DNA of 36,575 nt from Pseudomonas sp. CHM02. Lineage in GTDB: Bacteria; Pseudomonadota; Gammaproteobacteria; Pseudomonadales; Pseudomonadaceae. The notes beneath the pieces were generated by a model. That model worked only from the letters and a program-made list of their open reading frames with translations. It ran no database searches and had not been told where the DNA came from. The DNA lies in assembly GCF_000612585.1 (NCBI RefSeq), contig NZ_JFCA01000064.1:1-36575 (forward strand), in the 5' to 3' direction. This document shows, one piece after another, positions 24,011-30,503 of the stretch; position 1 is the first letter of the stretch, and each line of letters begins with the position of its first letter. A program made the translations under genes and the position numbers.

Positions 24011-24319
24011 CTATCCCTCCTGCAACTGGTCAACGTTCTGGATGTGTTCCATCCAGCGCTTGGCCTGGTAGAGGATCGCTTCGATGTCACGCACGTCGAA
24101 GCACCGCATGTTGTTCGGGACGACCTTGAGCCCCAGTACCGCCAGGATCTGGCAGAACTGTTCGAACTTCTCCGGCTTCATTCGGCTGATCGTCGCCTCG
24201 TCGCAACCGACTGCAAGCGCCACGGGCGCGTTGCCGACAGATGCAAGCGCCTGCATGAGAACGCTGTAGTTCTTGCGGGCGCTTACCGTCTGCTCTTGGC
24301 TTAATGGGCTCGTCGACAT
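24011..24319 (-). CDS. CII-like transcription activator
   Basis: A 102-residue regulator matching the CII family: SARKNYSVLMQALASVGNAPVALAVGCDEATISRM (partial) carries the helix-turn-helix, followed by KFEQFCQILAVLGLKVV. Lambda CII activates repressor and integrase promoters and so favours lysogeny. The start lies 2 bases after the Cro stop, with no own ribosome site, so translation is probably coupled. It stands between Cro and the O-like gene exactly as in lambda. Confidence 0.82.
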   Translation of the reverse strand: MSTSPLSQEQTVSARKNYSVLMQALASVGNAPVALAVGCDEATISRMKPEKFEQFCQILAVLGLKVVPNNMRCFDVRDIEAILYQAKRWMEHIQNVDQLQEG

Positions 24320-24321
24320 GG

Positions 24322-24510
24322 CTATGCCACCGACTGAGGCCGGCTTTCTTGGCCGGCCTTCAGTGCACCATCTGTGAGCTTTTCCAGCTGGTACTGGCGC
24401 AACTCGGGGACTTCATCCCCCCACTGCCGCACGGCCTCATAAGTGATCTTGAGTGCTCGGGCAAGCTTGGGGATGGAGCCGTAATAATCAATCGCTGTCT
24501 GGCGTTTCAT
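24322..24510 (-). CDS. Cro-like repressor
   Basis: A 62-residue DNA-binding protein of the P22 Cro type: TAIDYYGSIPKLARALKITYEAVRQWGDEVPELRQYQLEKLT (partial). The helix-turn-helix spans residues about 12-31. GGAGGTG lies 4-5 bases before the ATG at 24510; an in-frame ATG four codons earlier is less well placed. It is the first leftward gene after the operator region and should shut off repressor synthesis in lytic growth. Confidence 0.85.
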   Translation of the reverse strand: MKRQTAIDYYGSIPKLARALKITYEAVRQWGDEVPELRQYQLEKLTDGALKAGQESRPQSVA

Positions 24511-24538
24511 AGGCACCTCCAATGCTCATACGCCAAAT

Positions 24539-24588
24539 TCAAGCATGCTTGTATTTAATAAGCAAGCATGCTTGACAAGCCAACTTGT
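24539..24588. promoter_or_regulatory. Switch operators (OR-like) between cro and the repressor
   Basis: Three 12-bp sites of form CAAG-N4-CTTG: CAAGCATGCTTG at 24540-24551 and 24563-24574 (identical, perfect palindromes) and CAAGCCAACTTG at 24576-24587. Centres are 23 and 13 bases apart. A leftward -35 TTGTCA (24578-24573 on the minus strand) lies across sites 2 and 3, with an AT-rich -10 region at about 24550-24560 next to site 1. Rightward, TAGATT (24588-24593) is a possible -10 for the repressor promoter, which would give a leaderless message starting near 24600. Confidence 0.8.
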
Positions 24589-24599
24589 AGATTGGGCAA

Positions 24600-25316
24600 A
24601 TGAACATCACTGATCGAATGACGAAACTTGTACTGGCACGGAAGCCTGAGACCGGCGTACGTGGCGTAAAGCGGCTGATCGCAACGACATGCGATGTCAG
24701 CTACGAAGCTGTGCGCCAGTGGTTCGCCGGGGACACCGGAAATATCAAAAACCACAACCTGTTGGCGCTGGCCCGTGGACTGGACACGACGGTCGACTGG
24801 CTGCTGGATGGCGCCGGCGATCCACCGAGGCGGCGTGCCATGGCCAACGTAGTGATAGGCGATTTCTCCCGACAACAACGGGACGATGAAATCGAAATTC
24901 CTCAGTACGACGTGGTGGCCTCGATGGGCCCTGGCCAGGTCCTGCCAAAGGAATACATCGAGACGGTTCGCAACATCACCGTTCGCACTGAGTACTTGCG
25001 CGAACAAGGCATCACCTACACCCACGGCGACAACTTGTCAGTGATTACCGGGTTTGGCGAAAGCATGGGTGCCACCTTTTCCAGCGGTGACCCACTGATC
25101 GTTGACCAAGGCATCAATGAGGTGGTGGTTGACGGTGTTTACGTCTTTACACTTGATGGAATGTTGTACATCAAGCGCCTGCAGCGCCTGCCGAAGATGC
25201 TGCGCATGATCTCGGATAACGAGACGTTCCCTCCCTACGACATCAAGGGTGCGGAACTGGAAAGCATGATCATTCACGCCCGCGTACTGCTGGCCTGGAA
25301 TGCGAGGAAGCTTTGA
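24600..25316 (+). CDS. CI-like prophage repressor (S24 family)
   Basis: A 238-residue repressor. The N-terminal DNA-binding domain has a helix-turn-helix about residues 22-45 (LIATTCDVSYEAVRQWFAG), and the C-terminal domain is a LexA/CI-type S24 peptidase fold with Ser155 (GESMGATF) and Lys192 (YIKRLQ). Their spacing of 37 matches LexA. The usual Ala-Gly cleavage bond is replaced: the matching block YDVVASMGPG has Met109-Gly110. Self-cleavage may therefore be slow or absent, and induction could need another route. The ATG lies only 12 bases after the last operator and has no ribosome site. Confidence 0.88.
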   Translation: MNITDRMTKLVLARKPETGVRGVKRLIATTCDVSYEAVRQWFAGDTGNIKNHNLLALARGLDTTVDWLLDGAGDPPRRRAMANVVIGDFSRQQRDDEIEIPQYDVVASMGPGQVLPKEYIETVRNITVRTEYLREQGITYTHGDNLSVITGFGESMGATFSSGDPLIVDQGINEVVVDGVYVFTLDGMLYIKRLQRLPKMLRMISDNETFPPYDIKGAELESMIIHARVLLAWNARKL

Positions 25317-25317
25317 A

Positions 25318-25632
25318 ATGGCTGCGCCAGACGAAAGCCCGGAGGATTACGCTGCACGGGCCAGAGATGCAGATAAAATCACAGAGGCCAGGAAAGGGAA
25401 AAAACCTGACTACAACGATGGCAATCAGGCCGTCTTTGTCGGGTTTATCGCCGGGACATCCTCACTGATCGCCCTGGCAATTGCCGGCGATATCGGCGAG
25501 CGCGCCGACTGGGCCGTAGTCATAGTTTCGCTTGGCGCCGCGGCAGTGAACTACGCCTACCGTCAGTGGTACGCAAAACAATGGAATGAGGCCTGGCGCA
25601 AGCGAATGCAGGAAACGCAGCCGAAAGACTGA
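25318..25632 (+). CDS. Two-helix membrane protein co-transcribed with the repressor
   Basis: A 104-residue protein that begins one base after the repressor stop and is followed by a strong terminator, so it is probably made in the lysogen from the repressor message. The N-terminal 35 residues are charged. Two transmembrane helices follow (about residues 38-57 and 65-82), then a basic C-terminus (YRQWYAKQWNEAWRKRM). No known family is evident. Genes in this place (for example rexA/rexB after cI in lambda) often exclude other phages. I infer, without proof, a superinfection-exclusion or immunity-type role. Confidence 0.72.
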   Translation: MAAPDESPEDYAARARDADKITEARKGKKPDYNDGNQAVFVGFIAGTSSLIALAIAGDIGERADWAVVIVSLGAAAVNYAYRQWYAKQWNEAWRKRMQETQPKD

Positions 25633-25648
25633 AACAACCAGAAAACAC

Positions 25649-25675
25649 AAGCCCGCCACTGAGCGGGCTTTTTTT
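25649..25675 (+). terminator. Intrinsic terminator after the repressor operon
   Basis: AAGCCCGC-CACTGA-GCGGGCTT followed by seven T residues: an 8-bp perfect stem plus U-tract on the plus strand. It ends the repressor/membrane-protein message 17 bases after the stop codon and insulates the downstream early promoter. Confidence 0.95.
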
Positions 25676-25691
25676 CGTCCCAAGGAAAATA

Positions 25692-25750
25692 CACAAGTGA
25701 ACTTGCATATCAGATACAAGCATGCTTTTATGAGTGCAAGTCGGCTTGCA
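25692..25750 (+). promoter_or_regulatory. Second operator cluster with early promoter (OL/pL-like)
   Basis: Three more sites of the CAAG-N4-CTTG type: CAAGTGAACTTG (25693-25704), CAAGCATGCTTT (25717-25728) and CAAGTCGGCTTG (25737-25748), centres 24 and 20 bases apart. A rightward promoter fits inside: -35 TTGCAT at 25703-25708, 17-base spacer, -10 TTTTAT at 25726-25731. The repressor would cover both hexamers. Confidence 0.78.
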
Positions 25751-25762
25751 TACGCGACCAAC

Positions 25763-25846
25763 CGCTCTTTAACAACCAGCCGCAACAAAGCGTCGACCGG
25801 GAAAGGCTTTGACGCATCGGGCGTGGGCGACTCCCACCCTGATGCG
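25763..25846 (+). promoter_or_regulatory. Early leader with boxA and large hairpin (antitermination candidate)
   Basis: CGCTCTTTAACA at 25763-25774 matches the rrn boxA consensus closely, placed about 25 bases after the predicted transcription start. It is followed at 25813-25846 by a hairpin CGCATCGGGcGTGGG/CCCACCCTGATGCG (one bulge, one G-T pair, 5-base loop) with no U-tract. A further 7-bp hairpin ATGCCCA/TGGGCAT lies at 25897-25920. BoxA plus a structured RNA suggests a nut- or put-type antitermination leader for the early operon. Confidence 0.62.
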
Positions 25847-25946
25847 CCGTATAGACCTCGGTACGTCGGCGTGAAAGACAACGGAAATTTTCACTGATGC
25901 CCATCCAGAGCGGTGGGCATTGGGAAAACAACCGGAGGAATGCCCG

Positions 25947-26138
25947 ATGAGCGAGCAACAAACAGCAGCACCAGTTAAATGCACCCATTGCGGAAAGCCT
26001 GCTGAAAAGGTGGTCAAGCGCGAAATTCATGATCGCAGTCGAGACCCATACACCAATCGCCCTTGCGTTCGCACTCGGACGATGGAGTTTTGCAGCGCTG
26101 AATGCGGCGGCCGCTACCAAATGGGCTGCGAAGGCTGA
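25947..26138 (+). CDS. Small Cys-rich putative zinc-binding protein
   Basis: A 63-residue protein, first gene of the rightward early operon. Two Cys pairs, CTHCGKP and CSAEC, could bind one zinc, and the region between is basic (KVVKREIHDRSRDPYTNRP). GGAGG precedes the ATG by 9 bases. Its place directly after a boxA leader is that of N in lambda, and it is small and basic, but no Arg-rich motif like N's is clear. Function unknown. Confidence 0.65.
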   Translation: MSEQQTAAPVKCTHCGKPAEKVVKREIHDRSRDPYTNRPCVRTRTMEFCSAECGGRYQMGCEG

Positions 26139-26203
26139 CCGCATCACCTCTGCCCATTCCACCGAGTGGGCAGACGGATGTAATCACCGCCCTGGAGGCG
26201 ACC

Positions 26204-26491
26204 ATGGAACACGAAATAGTTGTTGAGGGTTTTGTCCTCCAGGTGGAGGTGACCCACTGCGTAAATGAACCGCCCTGCCCAGGCAGCTGGAACAGCGACT
26301 GGGACTTTTACGGCTCCCGCGAACTGGAGTTCGAACTCGTGTCGGGCATCTGCTACGACGAAGACGGCGTCCGGATGGATGTGCCGGACTATCAACTGCC
26401 GGTGCTGGCCCACCAGTACGGGCAGCAGATCACGCTGGCGCTGTGGCATGAGATCGACGCCCGCAAGCGCCGGCAACGGTGGGCAGCATGA
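26204..26491 (+). CDS. Hypothetical early protein
   Basis: A 95-residue protein starting at MEHEIVVEG after GGAGG with 6 bases spacing; the upstream part of the open frame overlaps the previous gene and is not used. It is acidic with alternating hydrophobic residues (GFVLQVEVTHCV, LEFELVSGICYDEDG), suggesting a small beta fold. The stop overlaps the next start as ATGA. I do not recognise the family. Confidence 0.65.
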   Translation: MEHEIVVEGFVLQVEVTHCVNEPPCPGSWNSDWDFYGSRELEFELVSGICYDEDGVRMDVPDYQLPVLAHQYGQQITLALWHEIDARKRRQRWAA

Positions 26492-26721
26492 GCCGGGCAA
26501 ACGTTATCGCGGTGGGCATGATCGATGCTCGCTTCGAATGCATCCGCACCGGCGATACCTCGCCTCAGTTGTTCGCCGAAACCAGCATGGCCATGGAAAT
26601 GGCATACGCGCTGGGCGCCATCGATGACGGCGAATTCTTCCACTACAAGGAACGCTACAACCGCCTGTATCAGACCCAGGCCGAGGCGTTTCTCGCCGAC
26701 ATTCGGAGGTCAGCACCGTGA
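26488..26721 (+). CDS. Hypothetical early protein
   Basis: A 77-residue helical protein (FAETSMAMEMAYALGAIDDGEFFHYKERYNRL, partial) coupled to both neighbours: its ATG overlaps the preceding stop, and its TGA overlaps a GTG start. Proteins of this pattern are common in Pseudomonas phage early regions, but I know no function. Confidence 0.65.
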   Translation: MSRANVIAVGMIDARFECIRTGDTSPQLFAETSMAMEMAYALGAIDDGEFFHYKERYNRLYQTQAEAFLADIRRSAP

Positions 26722-26852
26722 CGATCATTTGCCGAACCGTTAACGAACTCAGAGACGCCCTGCAATCGCAGGGCTTTTTTCTGGTTGCCGATCTACCCCG
26801 ACCGCTGCGCATCGAGATTCGCCGCGGCATGTTGGTTGCGAGGTTTACATGA
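26718..26852 (+). CDS. 44-residue early peptide containing a terminator-like hairpin
   Basis: GTG start at 26718 overlaps the preceding TGA as GTGA, and the stop overlaps the next ATG as ATGA, so the frame is bracketed by coupled genes on both sides. GGAGGT lies 8 bases upstream. The peptide is basic at its end (RPLRIEIRRGMLVARFT). Its codons for about residues 14-21 also form an intrinsic-terminator-like hairpin. Confidence 0.6.
   Translation: MTIICRTVNELRDALQSQGFFLVADLPRPLRIEIRRGMLVARFT
26758..26780 (+). terminator. Terminator-like hairpin inside the early operon
   Basis: CCCTGC-AATC-GCAGGG followed by CTTTTTT: a 6-bp GC stem with a tight loop and U-tract on the coding strand of an early gene. 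Unmodified polymerase might stop here about 1 kb into the operon, so it is a natural partner for the boxA leader upstream. Confidence 0.6.
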
Positions 26853-27397
26853 GCAAGATTCCTGAAGGTACACAGTTCATCGAAGCCGGATGTGGTGAAA
26901 AGGGCTTTCGCAAATTCGAAAAAGGTTGCTGGTGGTTTTACGAAGGTTTTTGGCGCCATGTTGATTGGAAAATGGGGGCTTTAACTCTAGTGACTGAGCA
27001 TCCCGATTATGCAGCTCCTGCGATTATCCCGTGGACCGGCGAAGGCCTTCCGCCTGTTGGGACGGTGTGCGAAGTGCTCTGGAACGAAAGCCGCATGGAA
27101 TACCTGAGAACCAAGGTTTTCGGCGTTAACGAGCACGGCCAGCCAATCCATCGTTTCGACGAGGGCCCAAAGAAATACATGTATCAGGCTGACGTAATGG
27201 TTACGACTACCGGTACCAAGGTGTTCCGCCCCATCCGCACGCCTGAGCAGATCGAACAGCAAGAGCTGCGCGAGGCTTTGGAAGATTTAGCACCACATAT
27301 TGCCGGATACATGGGGCGCGACGATCCAGCAGCTGTAGACGTCGGGCTTGCCGCCTACCTTCTTGATCATGGCTACCGCAAGCAGCCATCACCATGA
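26849..27397 (+). CDS. Hypothetical early protein
   Basis: A 182-residue protein rich in aromatic residues at its N-terminus (GCWWFYEGFWRHVDW). The middle has a barrel-like strand pattern (GTVCEVLWNESRMEYLRTKVFGVNEHGQP, partial), a layout often seen in phage early proteins of unknown function. A helical C-terminus follows (QELREALEDLAPHIAGYMG). Both ends overlap neighbouring genes by 4 bases. Confidence 0.65.
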   Translation: MSKIPEGTQFIEAGCGEKGFRKFEKGCWWFYEGFWRHVDWKMGALTLVTEHPDYAAPAIIPWTGEGLPPVGTVCEVLWNESRMEYLRTKVFGVNEHGQPIHRFDEGPKKYMYQADVMVTTTGTKVFRPIRTPEQIEQQELREALEDLAPHIAGYMGRDDPAAVDVGLAAYLLDHGYRKQPSP

Positions 27398-27513
27398 CCA
27401 CCCGCCAGCGGCACCGGCGCCGCGCCATCCGCTGGACCTCGGCCATCGTTGGCCTGACCTTCCTCACCATCGTTCTACTGGGCCCCGCTATCGGCGGCCT
27501 GATCACTCAATAG
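27394..27513 (+). CDS. 39-residue single-helix membrane peptide
   Basis: ATG at 27394 overlaps the previous stop. The peptide begins very basic (TTRQRHRRRAIR) and continues in one hydrophobic helix (SAIVGLTFLTIVLLGPAIGGLI), so it should insert in the inner membrane with its N-terminus inside. No family can be named at this size. Its coupling to the upstream gene supports expression. Confidence 0.55.
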   Translation: MTTRQRHRRRAIRWTSAIVGLTFLTIVLLGPAIGGLITQ

Positions 27514-27522
27514 GTAAACACC

Positions 27523-27840
27523 ATGTCCAATCAAAAAGATGGCGGCCCGGCGTTTCCGTGCTCTGAAAACGGGACGTCCCACACGATCGCCATGGCCGAA
27601 ATGCTCCAGCTTCCCGAAACCGCAAGCACAGAGGAAAAGGACAAGATCTATATCCAGACCAAGGCCAACGCCATGCAGGGCATGAGCCTGCGCGACTACT
27701 TCGCGGCCCAGGCGCTGCAGGGCACGCTGGCCAGCCCCCAAATCAAAGGCAATTCCGACCTCGACAACTGGCGTTACGCCGATTTTGCGCAGTTCGCTTA
27801 CAGCCTTGCCGACGCAATGTTGGCTGCTCGCTCCGCCTAA
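27523..27840 (+). CDS. Hypothetical conserved phage protein
   Basis: A 105-residue protein with the block GMSLRDYFAAQALQG near residue 50, a sequence met in many phage early proteins of unknown role. The N-terminus KDGGPAFPCSENG is also typical of that group. The middle is charged and helical. A 53-base gap without other features precedes the recombination genes. Confidence 0.7.
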   Translation: MSNQKDGGPAFPCSENGTSHTIAMAEMLQLPETASTEEKDKIYIQTKANAMQGMSLRDYFAAQALQGTLASPQIKGNSDLDNWRYADFAQFAYSLADAMLAARSA

Positions 27841-27893
27841 ACCCTTCCCCTTGACCCCCTCAATGCTGCGCACGTCGCGGCAAGGAAACTCTT

Positions 27894-28655
27894 GTGTCCG
27901 AATTAGCCATCAAGCAGACATTCAGTCTTGCGCCGCAGAACCTCGATGATGCGTTGAGGTTCGCCGACTTCCTCGCAGCCTCCGACATTGTCCCGAAGGA
28001 CTTTCAGAAAAAGCCCGCCAACATCCTGGTGGCCGTCCAGTGGGGCATGGAACTGGGTCTGCAGCCCATGCAAGCCATGCAAAGCATCGCAGTCATCAAC
28101 GGGCGCCCATCGCTCTGGGGTGACGCGGTTATCGCCCTGGTCCGCAGCTCGCCGCTGTGTGAGTACGTGTACGAGACCGACGACGGCGAGACGGCTTCAT
28201 GCCGGGTGAAGCGTGTCGGCGAAGACGAACAGACCCGCACGTTCAGCATGACCGACGCCCAGCAGGCCGGGCTCAAGGGCAAACAAGGCCCCTGGGCCCA
28301 GTACCCGAAGCGCATGCGCCAGATGCGCGCCCGATCGTTTGCCCTGCGTGACGTGTTCCCCGACGTGCTGCGCGGCATGCCGATGGCCGAAGAGGTCCAG
28401 GACATCCCGACCGAGCGCGAGCTCAACCAGTCCCTGCCCCGCAAAACCGAAGAGCCCAAGGTGCTGCCGGCCTATCCCGATACCAAGCTCGACGAGAACG
28501 CAGACAAGTGGCGTGGCCTGATATCCGCCGGGCGCGCCACCCCTGACCACATCCTTTCCAACATCACCAGCAAATACGCCGTTACCCCTGAGCAAGAACA
28601 GCGCATTCGCGACCTTGCCCCAATCGAAGGAGAAGCCACCAATGAAAGTGCATAA
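27894..28655 (+). CDS. recT: RecT-family single-strand annealing protein
   Basis: A 253-residue annealing protein with GTG start after AAGGA. The RecT pattern is clear: ANILVAVQWGMELGLQPMQAMQSIAVINGRPSLWGDA near residues 43-80 and GPWAQYPKRMRQMRARSFALRDVFPDVL near residues 130-160. It binds single strands and anneals them during double-strand-break repair and end joining of phage DNA. The exonuclease gene overlaps its end by 14 bases, so the two form a Red-like pair. Confidence 0.9.
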   Translation: MSELAIKQTFSLAPQNLDDALRFADFLAASDIVPKDFQKKPANILVAVQWGMELGLQPMQAMQSIAVINGRPSLWGDAVIALVRSSPLCEYVYETDDGETASCRVKRVGEDEQTRTFSMTDAQQAGLKGKQGPWAQYPKRMRQMRARSFALRDVFPDVLRGMPMAEEVQDIPTERELNQSLPRKTEEPKVLPAYPDTKLDENADKWRGLISAGRATPDHILSNITSKYAVTPEQEQRIRDLAPIEGEATNESA

Positions 28656-30291
28656 CGTCCAGCAGGGCACGCCGGAATGGCTGGCCCTTCGCGCATCCCA
28701 CTTCACCGCCTCGGAGGCGCCCGCGATGATGGGCGCTTCGAAGTTCCAGACCCGCAACGATCTGCTGGCGATGAAAAAGACCGGAATTGTCCCGGACGTC
28801 ACCCCGCAGCAACAGGCCGCGTTCGACCGTGGCCACGCCACCGAGGAAATGGCGCGCCCCCTGGCTGAGGAAGATATCGGCGAAGAGCTGTACCCAATCG
28901 TCGGCACCAGCGGAAACCTGCTGGCTTCGATGGACGGCGCCACGATGCTGGGTGACGTCCTGTTCGAACACAAGCTGTGGAACGAGAAGGTCGCCACGCA
29001 GATCCGCGCCGGTGAGCTGGAGCCCCATTACTACTGGCAACTTGAGCAGCAATTGCTGGTGAGCGGTGCCGAACGCGTGCTGTTCGTCTGCTCGGATGGC
29101 ACCCGCGACAAGTACGTCAGCATGGAATACACGTCTGTTCCTGGGCGCCGTGAAGAACTGATCGCCGGTTGGGCCCAGTTCGAACAGGACCTGGGTGAAT
29201 TCGTCCCACAGGAAACCAAGGTCGAGGCAATCGGCGCCGCCCCCGATCAGCTGCCGGCGCTGCGTATCGACGTAACCGGCATGGTAACCGCCAGCAACTT
29301 GGACGCCTTCAAGTCGCACGCCCTCACCGTTATCAGCAACATCAGCACCGAGCTGAAGACCGACCAGGACTTCGCCGACGCTGACGCCAGGGTCAAGTGG
29401 TGCAGCGAAGTCGAGGACAAGCTCAAGGCCGCGAAAGAACACGCCCTGAGCCAAACCGAAAGCATCGACGTGCTGTTCAAGGCGATTGATGACATCGCGG
29501 CCGAGACCCGGCGCAAGCGCCTGGAACTGGAAAAGCTGGTCAAGGCACGCAAGGAAATGATCCGCAGCGATATCGTCATGGATGCGGCCAAGGCCTTGCA
29601 GGACCATATCGACCAGATCAACAGCACGCTGGGTGGCCGCATCCGCATGCCACGTGTGGCCTCCGACTTTGCAGGCGCCATCAAGGGCAAGAAGTCGGTG
29701 TCCAGCCTTCACGAAGCGGCTGATGCGGAACTGGCACGGGCCAAAATCGAGGCCAGCCGCATTGCTGACCTGATTCGGGCAAACCTGAAAAGCCTGAACG
29801 TGCTGGCTGTCGACCATAAATTCCTGTTCGCGGATACCCAAGAGTTGGTCATGAAGGCCAACGATGACCTGGTGGCGCTGATCAAGGTCCGGATCAACGA
29901 GCACGAAGAGCAGCAGGCCCAGCTCAAGCGCCTGGAAGAGGAAAAGGCGCAGCTCGCAGCCCAGCAGCAACAGGTGGTCGAGCCGGTTGCTGAGCCAGTT
30001 GTTGAGCAGCCTGTGAAAGTCACGGAACAGCCGGCGCAGGTCGCTGCCACGCCGATCAAGACGGCTGCCGCAGTGCAACAGCCCGTCGACGATGGCCGGC
30101 ACTTCAAGTTGGGTGACCTGAGCGACCGCCTCGGCTTCGTCGTGTCTGCCAGCTTCATGAGTTCGCTTGGGTTTGAACCTGCTGCCCGTGAGCGCGGCGC
30201 AACGCTGTACCGCGAATGCGACTTCTCGCGCATCTGTACCGCCCTGGTCAACCACATCCAGGCAGTACAGGCCAACCTGGTCGCAGCCTGA
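28642..30291 (+). CDS. YqaJ/lambda-exo-type exonuclease with long C-terminal extension
   Basis: A 549-residue protein. Residues 1-200 are a YqaJ-like recombinase nuclease: GTPEWLALRASHFTASEAPAMMG opens it, and the metal site is D98 (SMDG), E109 and K111 (FEHK). It degrades one strand to feed RecT. Residues about 200-430 form long charged helices, 430-490 a Gln/Val/Pro-rich linker (EEKAQLAAQQQQVVEP) and 495-549 a small C-terminal domain (FKLGDLSDRLGFVVSASFMSSLGFEP). The YqaJ nuclease is normally about 200-300 residues, so this is a fusion. The start at ATG 28642 lies inside the RecT gene. Confidence 0.85.
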   Translation: MKVHNVQQGTPEWLALRASHFTASEAPAMMGASKFQTRNDLLAMKKTGIVPDVTPQQQAAFDRGHATEEMARPLAEEDIGEELYPIVGTSGNLLASMDGATMLGDVLFEHKLWNEKVATQIRAGELEPHYYWQLEQQLLVSGAERVLFVCSDGTRDKYVSMEYTSVPGRREELIAGWAQFEQDLGEFVPQETKVEAIGAAPDQLPALRIDVTGMVTASNLDAFKSHALTVISNISTELKTDQDFADADARVKWCSEVEDKLKAAKEHALSQTESIDVLFKAIDDIAAETRRKRLELEKLVKARKEMIRSDIVMDAAKALQDHIDQINSTLGGRIRMPRVASDFAGAIKGKKSVSSLHEAADAELARAKIEASRIADLIRANLKSLNVLAVDHKFLFADTQELVMKANDDLVALIKVRINEHEEQQAQLKRLEEEKAQLAAQQQQVVEPVAEPVVEQPVKVTEQPAQVAATPIKTAAAVQQPVDDGRHFKLGDLSDRLGFVVSASFMSSLGFEPAARERGATLYRECDFSRICTALVNHIQAVQANLVAA

Positions 30292-30293
30292 TC

Positions 30294-30494
30294 ATGGCTG
30301 CTCAATCCATCCTCGACATCTACGACAGTGTCGAGGAGTTCGCCGGAATCCTGGCCTCCGCTGAGCTGCACGCCAGCGGGGAATGGGAACTGGAATTCGT
30401 CGAAAACATCCGCGCCAGCTTCAAGCGTTACGGCGCCCATACCAACCTGAGCCCCGCTCAACAATCGAAGCTTGAGCGCATCGCCAAGCACTGA
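30294..30494 (+). CDS. Small hypothetical protein
   Basis: A 66-residue acidic helical protein (SILDIYDSVEEFAGILASAELHASGEW, partial). ATG at 30294 starts 2 bases after the exonuclease stop, so it is probably translated by reinitiation. Its position right after the nuclease could mean a modulator, but there is no family to support that. Confidence 0.6.
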   Translation: MAAQSILDIYDSVEEFAGILASAELHASGEWELEFVENIRASFKRYGAHTNLSPAQQSKLERIAKH

Positions 30495-30503
30495 GGAATG
30501 CCC

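Noticed and set aside
26380..26391. A near match to the late repeat core (CCGGACTAT) on the plus strand of the early operon
   Set aside because: It has a mismatch in the invariant part, no second arm, and lies within a coding sequence away from a gene junction.
28582..30255. A 557-codon open frame antisense to the exonuclease gene
   Set aside because: It mirrors the high-GC codon pattern of the real exonuclease, has no ribosome site, no recognised domain and opposes the operon. Similar shadows at 4525-5295, 15702-16532, 17945-18886 and 19130-20002 on the plus strand were left out for the same reasons.
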